From Septoria linicola (taxonomy: Eukaryota; Ascomycota; Dothideomycetes; Mycosphaerellales; Mycosphaerellaceae), in NCBI GenBank assembly GCA_024114885.1, contig CP099422.1, positions 2,542,001-2,606,000 on the forward strand: a DNA stretch of 64,000 bases. The letters are read 5' to 3'. Of this stretch, positions 56,535 to 64,000 are shown one piece after another. The notes beneath the pieces were generated by a model, which ran no database searches, was not told the DNA's origin, and saw only the letters and a program-made list of their open reading frames with translations. Both the position numbers and the translations under genes were made by a program. The stretch's first letter is position 1. Each line of letters opens with the position of its first letter.

Positions 56535-57554
56535 TCACTTGCTGTTCTCGCGCTCATCAATGCCAACGCAAATCGCAGCGATCAAGCTTAGATCCACATT
56601 TGGTGCAACGGTGATGAAATACTGGACGAGGAATTAGTATGCTGTTTTCTGTGGATATGAGTGTGCATGGAGAACTTACAGTCTGCTTGTTGCCAAAGAT
56701 CTCCCTAGCATTTGCGAAGCTCCTGCTCATCTGAGCAACGATTCGCTCACTGCCTTTCTCACCTAACGTGATCATAGCACTGCGATCAAGCCAGTCGCCC
56801 TTGACACGCAGCTCTAGCGGCTGTTGATTGGAGGCATTCACAAATTTGACAGTGCTCTTCGAGCTACCAATTGAGAAGTTGCCTTCAATGTCAAAGTTGT
56901 GGCCAGTCGGCGCTTCGGCGTGGAAAGTCTTGTTGAGCTTGAACTTCTTCTCTGCGAGTGTGAAGATTTCGTTGCCTGCCATGTCGGAGAACTTCTTCTT
57001 GCCGTGGAGAGATACCACTGATATCAAGTCAGTGACGGAACGGCCATGCGGATGGACTCTAGACCCATACCTTTGCCTTTGACTTGCATGATGTGCGTGC
57101 CATCTGCCGTCTGAACAGTAAAAGTGTCGCCGATAGCCCAGACCTTCTCGGTGAGCACGAGAGTGATCTGCTGGGCGCTGTAGAGACTGTTGTTCATTGG
57201 CTGTGGGCCAATCGCAGGCTCGAAGCCTTGGAGCACAGGCAGTCCAGAAGCTTGAAGGCTCTGTGCAGTCGTGCTGGGCTGGGCTGATGATTGCAATGAT
57301 GGCTGCGCTCCAGTTCCTGCTGAGTGTGGAACGCTTCCTGCTGCAGCTGAAGTGCCTACAGCATGACCGGGGGCAGAAGATGCTGTTGTTGTGCTTGTTG
57401 TAGCTGCTGGTCCTGCTCCATGACCGTGAACAGCTGAGATTGGCGCAGTGCCTGGAGTGCCTGCGACATGACCAGGCTGCGTTCCTACACTTCCTTGAGT
57501 GCCTTGCAACACAGGAGTGCCATCGACATAGTTAGGTGCTGGAGGTGCAGACAT
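56535..57554 (-). CDS. LURP-one-related (LOR) domain protein
   Basis: Exons 57071-57554, 56680-57017 and 56535-56621 give 302 aa. The first 95 residues are low-complexity, rich in Gly, Thr, Ala and Ser with repeated PGH/GTP words. From PVLQGFEPAIGPQ onwards it is a LURP-one-related domain, a Tubby-like beta barrel: LVLTEKVWAIGDTFTVQTAD, VVSLHGKKKFSDMAGNEIF, HNFDIEGNFSIGSSKSTVKF and, in the last exon, YFITVAPNVDLSLIAAICV, which is the buried C-terminal helix. The plant founder LURP1 takes part in defence; fungal members are uncharacterised and may be membrane-tethered. All splices keep frame and rebuild the domain, so the model is good. Confidence 0.88.
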
Positions 57555-58548
57555 ATTGCTCGGTCTTGATTGCTGAATGGTGGTCTTGGTATTATTGTGA
57601 TGTTGTGACTTGTGAGAAGAATGGATTTTATGTTGACAGCAGCTCTGCAGGTGGCACAGCCTTACATTTTGTACAGCATGGCGTCAATGGATTCTAAACC
57701 TGGTCCTGCGATCGTTTTTACCCGTTTCAGTAAGGCGTGCGCTGTCTTGGGGTTTCATGCACGATGATGCAGTAACGCGCGCCACTACTGTGGCGCAGCA
57801 TCGTCATTTCACCATTGCGCTGTAGGCCATTATTTCAAATCGGTCGAGATTGTCAGTCAAGACCGTCAATCAAGACTGCGCAGATTCAGGTAGTAGCCAT
57901 GCTCCTGGCGGCAGACGGCGCAACATGACATGCTCTTGTTGGCGCGTCGTGTGAAGGCCTTCTGCTGACATGACTTTCTTGCCTCGCTGAATTCTGCTTG
58001 TGAATCTCTTCGGACCGCTTCTCAGTATACAACCGACGAAGGGATATGTAATCTCATGAGATGAGTCCAAGAACGAGATGGTGTCTCAGCAAGTCAGCGC
58101 GACAAGTGAAGGAAAGGGCAGAGGTTTGACGCGAGCAGAGTGACCTCGCGTCGTGGCACGGAAACATTGCGAAGCATATACCCGTCCTTTGACTTCTTGT
58201 GAGAAGTGCTGTGCAATGGTGTCTTTCAAAATGAATCAAAGTTGTCTAGAGATTCGTCTCGAAGCGTTCGCTCGTCGATGCTAGATAGTGAGGCCGCTTG
58301 CCATGCATTGCACGCCTATCGCCTTTGAAACTTTTTGAAGCTCTCTGTTTCTGCACCTCACTGAAGTATGGACATCGTAAAGGACACAAAAATGGCTAAA
58401 GAGTACAGTGTCGTGCTGAATATATTATCTATCCAATGCTAAGTCTCGTCCGCGCTCAAGAAAAGCAGTCCCAAACGCCGTTGTATGTCATCCTCATCTG
58501 GCTCTCGCGCTATCCCAAGCCATCAACCTGTGCCTCACTCACCTTCAC
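57555..58548. other. intergenic, no gene seen (1 kb)
   Basis: Upstream region of the LOR gene and downstream region of the CCCH gene. Short frames only. Confidence 0.4.
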
Positions 58549-60075
58549 TCATGCCTTCTCCTTCTTCTCCGACCCAATTTCGAAGACCTTGGCAACAGGA
58601 GAGACCACAGCTGGACGACGAATACGACAGCCAGCTCTGCTGCGCTTTGGCGAGGCTGTAGTCGGAGTCTGCGGAGCGTGCTTCGATGCTTGGAGACCTG
58701 AACCGGGAGAGCACTCACTCTTGTTAGTGGATGCCTGAGATGGCGAGGGAGTGCTCGACTGCTGCTGCTTGAAGCGGGTGATACGCTCACGCTTCTTCAT
58801 GTCGGCGATGTGGTGTTCTGGTGAATCTCCAGCTGGGACGAAGACTTTGGTTGTCTTGGCTGGGGTTCCTGGCAAGTTGTTGATGCCGATTGAGATGGTA
58901 GTACGAGGGTTGCTGGGAGGAGCGGGGCGAGTGGTTGGCTTGGGAGCTGGAGGAGGAGCCGGCACGGAAGCCAGAGCTGGAGTGAAATCGATGAGGTCGC
59001 TTGTGGTGCTGGGCTTGCGAGGGCTCTTGGCTGGCTCCATGACCGGACTGGAAGGACGAGTAGGTGGTGCGACCGGCGATTTAGCTTCAGTCTTGGACTT
59101 CAAGATCTGCTTGGAGCCGACGTTGGCATCCTGTGCCTTCACCGGCACCTGCTTGACCATCTCGATTACCTCAGACTCATCAGACGAGCTCTCATCATCC
59201 GCCTCATCACCCTTGCCCATGTTCAGCATCTCCAATGGCTTCAGACCCGAGCCCACAATGTTTCTCATGCCTCCAAGCTTGATAGATGCGTTCTGCTCCT
59301 GCCACCAGCGTGGCGTATGTCTGATGCCCAGCTCCTTGAGCTTGGCCTCACTCGGCATTTCATGCTTGTAGCGACAGCCTTGCTGAACAAACTTGCAATC
59401 ACCTGTCATGATCCAGTGTGTACAGAAGACCTTCTTGTCCTGATCTGGCAGGATGCCCGATGGTGGTGGAGTGGTGTCTCTACTGCGATATCCCAAAAGC
59501 TCAGCAGTTTCGGCGCCGGCTTCAGAACGAAGGATGGCATCGATCACGCCCTGAGTGTCGGTCGTATCGATTGGCTCGCTGCGGCGCCAAGATGGGGCAG
59601 CTTCGGAGGCTGTAAGTGAGCGCATTGAGTTCATGGCAGGACTGCTTGGTCCAGAATAGCTGCTGTTAGAGTAGGCTTGACGGGCCAAAGCATCTGGCGC
59701 GAGGAACTGCTTGGCTGGTGTGCCGCTCTGGCTGCGGACATGAACTGGCTCATTTGGTGACTGGCTGTTGCTACGCTGCATAGTAGCTGAAGTGGCGTTT
59801 GGATCGAGCTTGAACAGGGTGCCGGTATACGGAGAAGTGCCGACGTATTGAAGCCCATAGGTATCTTGGGGCTGGAGGACGCGGGAGACATTGTGCAGCT
59901 TGACGGTGAATGGAAGCTCATCGGCAGGGATCAGTGGGACTGGAAGGCCAGATGGAGTTCGTGTGATGAAGTAGGTAAGACGGGGCTGGCTGCCATCGAT
60001 CGATGGACTGCTGCGCTGGTGGTAAGAAGCGCCTGGCAAGAAGCCCGGCATCTGTGTGTAGGGTTGAGCGGCCAT
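58549..60075 (-). CDS. CCCH zinc-finger protein
   Basis: A single-exon 508-aa protein. Near residues 225-250 it carries a C3H1 zinc finger: the three cysteines and histidine lie in CTHWIMTGDCKFVQQGCRYK and the HEMP that follows. It is preceded by a conserved DKKVFCTHW lead and followed by LKELGIRHTPRWWQEQNA. The N-terminal part (PRLTYFITRTPSGLPVPLIP, ADELPFTVKLHNVSRVL) is conserved-looking and partly ordered. The rest is a Ser/Pro-rich tail with basic patches, probably disordered. CCCH fingers of this spacing usually bind RNA; a role in mRNA fate is inference. The ATG at 60075 starts MAAQPYTQMPG. Confidence 0.85.
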   Translation of the reverse strand: MAAQPYTQMPGFLPGASYHQRSSPSIDGSQPRLTYFITRTPSGLPVPLIPADELPFTVKLHNVSRVLQPQDTYGLQYVGTSPYTGTLFKLDPNATSATMQRSNSQSPNEPVHVRSQSGTPAKQFLAPDALARQAYSNSSYSGPSSPAMNSMRSLTASEAAPSWRRSEPIDTTDTQGVIDAILRSEAGAETAELLGYRSRDTTPPPSGILPDQDKKVFCTHWIMTGDCKFVQQGCRYKHEMPSEAKLKELGIRHTPRWWQEQNASIKLGGMRNIVGSGLKPLEMLNMGKGDEADDESSSDESEVIEMVKQVPVKAQDANVGSKQILKSKTEAKSPVAPPTRPSSPVMEPAKSPRKPSTTSDLIDFTPALASVPAPPPAPKPTTRPAPPSNPRTTISIGINNLPGTPAKTTKVFVPAGDSPEHHIADMKKRERITRFKQQQSSTPSPSQASTNKSECSPGSGLQASKHAPQTPTTASPKRSRAGCRIRRPAVVSPVAKVFEIGSEKKEKA

Positions 60076-60705
60076 TGCGTATTCGGTTCGTGGGTATCGT
60101 GTCTCGCGTTAACAAAGTTTTATGGTACACCTGCTTGTGTCTGTGTTTGTATTGGTATTCCGGATGGGAAGTACGAAGGCGGCAGACTGCGATATACGTG
60201 TGCGAACGTCGAAGGTATCGTGGTGCGCAAGAATCTTACACGGGTTCCAGACTGGGATATATCATTCTCCGCTCGGGTAGAAGCATGACGCCGCCACTTG
60301 CTCAATGTCTGGCGTGCATGACAAACAGACAAACAGGCAAGACATCGGGCTTAAACAAACGGCACTTCTCATGCAGCAGTCCAATGCACTTCATAGTCCC
60401 TGATAAAGGAATGCCTGCAGGCTGGGCATGTGAGCAGTTGTGTGTGCTGATGCTGAAGACCTGAAGCCGGTCTCTGAAGTGGGCTAAAATGCTTTCTGAG
60501 TTGTCGCGACAACATGCAGCTTGCCATTGAATGTATCTGCACGGAGACGGATAGCTGCATTAGTACGCGCAGGCAGCCGTTCTCCAGAATACTGGCATAG
60601 TCGACTAATATCTGTACAGCGGTCAGTGACACGTCTGATTAGCTGTCTTGCGGTGAGATTTGCTGCATGTCAGACCCATCTCTCAAGGGCGCGCATCGAG
60701 AGGCA
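60076..60705. other. intergenic, no gene seen
   Basis: Upstream region of the CCCH gene and 3' region of the carboxylesterase gene. Confidence 0.4.
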
Positions 60706-62370
60706 CTAGAACTTCGATCTGAGCCAGCCAAGTAGTCCGCTCGCAGCATCTCCATTGACGGCATCCCATATTTTGATTCCCTCATCCCATCTATCATCGA
60801 CCCAGACATCTGTAACACCATCACTTCTCAATCTCATCATCTCCTTGACGTCCGCAGTCCCCCATGTCACCGTCTCGCCCTTCACAAACGCCGCGAAGGC
60901 CTCATTCCAAGGCCTCAGCACTTCCTTCTCCTCATCTGTCAAACCCTCACCATAGTCAAGACCCCAGAACCAGATTGCCATATCGGTAGCATGAGTGACA
61001 CCCCACTCCGGCGGAAAGAAGGCATCTACACATTTCGCTCTCCAGTCAAATCTATACCGGAGCAGATCCTGGCCAGGGACTAGTCCGGATGACAAGAGAG
61101 CTTTGTGAAAGCCTCGCTCCAGACAGTGCACCTGCATGTTGGCATATAGCTTTCCGAATGCGTCTGGCCAGTTCTTACATCCCTGAGGAAGAGAATTTTG
61201 CTCGCCGCATGCGATGTGTGTGAGCTTCTTTACGACTTGCTCAGGATAGTCAGCGCAAAGGCGCGTATATACTGCGTCGAAAGACTGTGCGGTTGGTGTT
61301 CTCCAAGATTCGTAAAGGTGATGCTCGTCTCTGCATTCGCCGTTCATGAGCTTGATGCCTCGGGCTTTCATTCGCCTACCCAAATCGCCGCTGTTGATAT
61401 TGGCGACGAGTTGTTTTGACACGAACTCGCCGTCGGAGGTGGCTCGGAACTCTGACAGTTTGATCTTATCGTTTGCTTGCACGATTTCCAGAGCAGACTT
61501 GTTGCGCAGTTGTTTTAGCTTGTCTGAAGCGGACAGGGAGGACGAGATTTTCAGCTCGGCGAGAAGCTCATTGAATTGCTTTTGCTGTTCAGCAACGGTT
61601 CTTGGTTGTACTCCAGGGCTGTTCGACCACATGATGGCTCGTTTGATAATCGCGTCCTCGTCTTTGACAAAGTAGAGCTCGTGAGCAAGCTGATGGAACA
61701 CACTGTGTGATCCAGCCGAGTAGCCACCGATAGTGATATTGTTTGCATCGCCACCAAAGACATGGATGTTCCGAGACGTCCATTCTAGCGCGAGACGCTG
61801 ATCCCAGAAGCCCATATTGCCACTTGGCTCTCCCAGTGCTGTCGCTTCAGCCTGGAGCTCTGAGCTAGCCACAAAGCCAAACACGTTGACGCGATATGCC
61901 GGTGTCACAATGATGGCCTCGAAAGCAGATTCGCTCAGCAGAGGCGCAATATGTTCTGGCGCGAAGTTCGGAGAACCCCATTGCAGAAACCCGCCATGAA
62001 TGAAGAAGAACACAGGCCATCCTTTGGTAGGCGGCTTCCCAGCAGGAATGTAGACATTGAGACTGAGCAGTCCTTCCTCGTCCCACGATGCAGCATCAGG
62101 CGAAGCTCGCCAAGCTGGCTGCGGGCATACGGCACTTTGTCCAGTGTATCGTCCAGGGTTCGATCGTGAGCCATATCGATAATGCTCTGGCAATGGTCGG
62201 GCTTTTTGAAACCTGTACTGTCCAACTGGAGGCAGCGCGTATGGAAGGCCGCCGAAGTAGTGGAGCAGCGGTTCGGAGCTTGCTTCACCGAATAGCGTTG
62301 TGCCTTCTAGCCAGCCTAGTGCTCCGGCGTTCAATTCGTATGGTTGTCGTCTGGTTGGTTGACGAGGCAT
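60706..62370 (-). CDS. type-B carboxylesterase
   Basis: A single-exon 554-aa alpha/beta-hydrolase of the carboxylesterase/lipase type-B family. Motifs in order: GTTLFGEASSEPLLHYFGGLPYA (split here as GTTLFGEAS and YFGGLPYA), LSLNVYIPAG, oxyanion-hole FFFIHGGFLQWG, the RNIHVFGGDANNITIGG strand (RNIHVFGGD, NITIGG), and the nucleophile GYSAGSHS. The catalytic His is probably in VTHATDMAIWFWGL and the acid in the 330s region; these two are less certain. No signal peptide is visible (MPRQPTRRQPYEL), so it is likely cytosolic, unlike secreted lipases of the family. The substrate is unknown; detoxification of esters is a common role. Confidence 0.9.
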   Translation of the reverse strand: MPRQPTRRQPYELNAGALGWLEGTTLFGEASSEPLLHYFGGLPYALPPVGQYRFQKARPLPEHYRYGSRSNPGRYTGQSAVCPQPAWRASPDAASWDEEGLLSLNVYIPAGKPPTKGWPVFFFIHGGFLQWGSPNFAPEHIAPLLSESAFEAIIVTPAYRVNVFGFVASSELQAEATALGEPSGNMGFWDQRLALEWTSRNIHVFGGDANNITIGGYSAGSHSVFHQLAHELYFVKDEDAIIKRAIMWSNSPGVQPRTVAEQQKQFNELLAELKISSSLSASDKLKQLRNKSALEIVQANDKIKLSEFRATSDGEFVSKQLVANINSGDLGRRMKARGIKLMNGECRDEHHLYESWRTPTAQSFDAVYTRLCADYPEQVVKKLTHIACGEQNSLPQGCKNWPDAFGKLYANMQVHCLERGFHKALLSSGLVPGQDLLRYRFDWRAKCVDAFFPPEWGVTHATDMAIWFWGLDYGEGLTDEEKEVLRPWNEAFAAFVKGETVTWGTADVKEMMRLRSDGVTDVWVDDRWDEGIKIWDAVNGDAASGLLGWLRSKF

Positions 62371-62823
62371 GATCTTGTCACACTGTGTCGAAAGCTAGTC
62401 GTGGTCCTCAGGTAATGTTCGTTCGCATTGAAGTGGAGATCTCGTTGTGTAGGTCAAGCTCGAGAGCCGATCAATTGCCGAGAGCCGATATCGCGAGTCG
62501 CCATTGAGAAGGGATCGTGCATACAGAGGACCCCATCATATCAGAAATTGGCTGTGAAGTGCCTGATCGAGTTGACGCTCATATATGACTATACAGCTGT
62601 ACAATAATCCCGACACGTGCCTGGCTATCTAGTAACAAATCAAAAGCAGATGGTATCGTCGGTTCTGTCTCGCCCATTATCCCAGTACTCCCTTCCAACA
62701 AATGCTCTACGCACTGCCATGCTGTGCAAGCGTTCCAAAGAACGCCACGCTCGTTAACAGGTCTTTTGATTCATGCATGTTACATCTCAGTGTTACATCT
62801 CAGTGTATTCGTGGTCCACCACG
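62371..62823. other. intergenic with a 13-base tandem repeat
   Basis: Upstream region of the esterase gene. The unit tgttacatctcag occurs twice directly joined at 62778-62803, just after the neighbouring gene's stop. No gene seen. Confidence 0.45.
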
Positions 62824-64000
62824 TTACATGTCAAGATAAGCCTTGCGGCTTCCTCTTCCAAAGATACTGCTCATTCCGCCTCCTAGGAAGCTCATTCTGC
62901 TCCTCTTCTGCGAGCTGGTAATGCTCGCCTTGCTGTTGGCGATGGAAGCGTTACTGTTCGATCTTGATGCCATTCGTGGAGCTGGAGCGGGATCATTAGA
63001 TGCTGACGATGGAGCAGAGCTTCGGAAGAAATCGGCCAGATCTCTCGTACCACCCGGGCCCGTGTAGTCGGCATCTCGATCTCGTGGCTCGAGATTCAGG
63101 CGCGGTTCGCTGATAGGACCCACGGCGATAGTGGTCGTGCCATTGCTGCGCGATGGTGGCCCAGATCTTGCGGGCTGTGGGCCGTCACGGCTTTGCATAG
63201 ATCCTTTGCGCCCAAAGCTGATCGCATCTGCGCCGAAAGTCTTCAAACCTGAGGGCCCACTACCTCGCCTCATGGATGTGGGAGAGACTGGAGTTTTGCC
63301 ATTGAACGCGTGTCGAGGGCTGTTCTGTTCTGGAGGCTCACTATTGCGAAGGAAATCGATCAAGCTCTCCTGTTCTCGTTGGCGACCTTTGGGCAATGCC
63401 GAAAGTAGGTCCTCATCTTCATCGTCGTCGTCGAAGTCGATCGCATATGGATCTTTGTTTCGCACTCGCGTTTTGGTGATCGTCGGTTCACTAGTCGTGG
63501 GAAACGGCTGAAGGGCCGACTTCGGTATCACGGTTGTGAGCCGTGGGGTTTGATCGGAGTATGCTGGCTGTGCAACATCCTGTGTAGTGCTGGCGCTGTT
63601 TTGTAAGAGCGCGGATCGTGAGTTGGCAGAAGTGCGGTATGATTTATGCGAAGATTGCGCACTGCGAACGCTGGGAGCGCCCTGCACGGCTTGCGCGTTG
63701 GTCATGTTCGTGTTGATCTTCAGATCTGGCTGTGGTGTATATCGCTCGCCCCATTCTTGCATCTGATCAGAGTCCATCGTGGTCCTGAAAGGTGCCACAG
63801 ACCTGGAAATACGATGCTGCCTCTTGTCGTTAGGGTCGAAGGTGTTGGGTCCGGATCTGATGAAGTCTATGAGCTCGGAGGTACCGTCTTCTGATATCTG
63901 CACAGGTTCCCGCGGCTGCATGTTGCTTCGCACGCGGTTGTTGGTTGGTACAGGAGGCACGACTGCGGGTACAGGAGGAAGATCCTCTGCTTCAATGTTA
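62824..64000 (-). CDS. uncharacterised disordered protein, N-terminus beyond the window
   Basis: The frame is open from the right edge (64000) to a stop at 62824, so at least 391 residues of the C-terminus are here and the start lies outside. It is Ser/Pro/Arg-rich and mostly disordered. A short motif recurs three times: SELIDFIRSGP, ESLIDFLRNSEP and RDLADFFRSSAP, spaced by 100-150 residues, each predicted to form one short helix. An acidic patch (IDFDDDDEDEDLLSAL) lies between the first and second copies. The end is a compact SFLGGGMSSIFGRGSR and YLDM. I do not recognise the family; the repeated LIDFxR helices look like docking motifs. Confidence 0.65.
   Translation of the reverse strand, partial: NIEAEDLPPVPAVVPPVPTNNRVRSNMQPREPVQISEDGTSELIDFIRSGPNTFDPNDKRQHRISRSVAPFRTTMDSDQMQEWGERYTPQPDLKINTNMTNAQAVQGAPSVRSAQSSHKSYRTSANSRSALLQNSASTTQDVAQPAYSDQTPRLTTVIPKSALQPFPTTSEPTITKTRVRNKDPYAIDFDDDDEDEDLLSALPKGRQREQESLIDFLRNSEPPEQNSPRHAFNGKTPVSPTSMRRGSGPSGLKTFGADAISFGRKGSMQSRDGPQPARSGPPSRSNGTTTIAVGPISEPRLNLEPRDRDADYTGPGGTRDLADFFRSSAPSSASNDPAPAPRMASRSNSNASIANSKASITSSQKRSRMSFLGGGMSSIFGRGSRKAYLDM

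Overview
The window is nuclear DNA of a filamentous ascomycete (Pezizomycotina), most likely a Dothideomycete; the class-level guess is inference. The evidence is intron-rich protein genes with short GT-AG introns (about 45-110 nt, CTAAC/CTGAC branch sites), closely spaced genes on both strands, and lineage-typical families: a CFEM/PTH11-type receptor, a DUF6604 protein, a MYND-DUF4470 protein, an RGS-LOV photoreceptor and an exo-polygalacturonase. I see no rRNA, tRNA, transposon, CRISPR array or other mobile DNA. Splice sites given here were worked out by eye from donor, branch and acceptor sequences and from keeping the reading frame.

Layout. 0-10 kb: MYND-DUF4470 gene (-), ACR3 arsenite exporter (+), a dehydrogenase-fold-like gene (-), mitochondrial OsmC-family protein (-), and a DUF6604 gene (-) with an in-frame TGA at codon 23. 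10-19 kb: a poly(A)-polymerase-like/MJ1316 protein (+), checkpoint clamp Rad1 (-), a small one-TM protein whose start overlaps the stop of OST5 (-), OST5 (-), GCN5 acetyltransferase (+), CFEM-PTH11 receptor (-). 19-28 kb: COX9 with tiny exons, a frame-broken alpha/beta hydrolase, a one-TM unknown, an aldehyde dehydrogenase and a Cys/Met-metabolism PLP enzyme, all on -. 28-39 kb: a 1398-aa unknown (-), cyclophilin with a mitochondrial leader (-), epsin-type ENT3 homologue (+), ribosomal protein uL14/RPL23 (+). 39-50 kb: RGS-LOV photoreceptor (+), forkhead factor (-), cactin (-) and, divergent from it, the end-joining factor XLF/Nej1 (+). 50-64 kb: a large disordered unknown (+), exo-polygalacturonase (+), a cysteine-less thioredoxin-like gene (+), LURP-one-related protein (-), CCCH zinc-finger protein (-), type-B carboxylesterase (-) and a gene cut by the right edge (-).

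There is no biosynthetic or defence cluster; the content is mostly housekeeping (chromatin, DNA repair, splicing, translation, glycosylation, respiration) mixed with environment-facing genes (arsenite export, light sensing, receptor, pectin degradation, detoxification). The points most worth following are the overlapping OST5/small-TM pair, the DUF6604 gene with a Trp-to-stop codon, the multiply frameshifted hydrolase, the RGS-LOV photoreceptor, the four LGxFGG repeats in the XLF tail, and the poly(A)-polymerase-like protein that lacks an obvious catalytic signature but ends in an RNA-end-binding MJ1316 domain.
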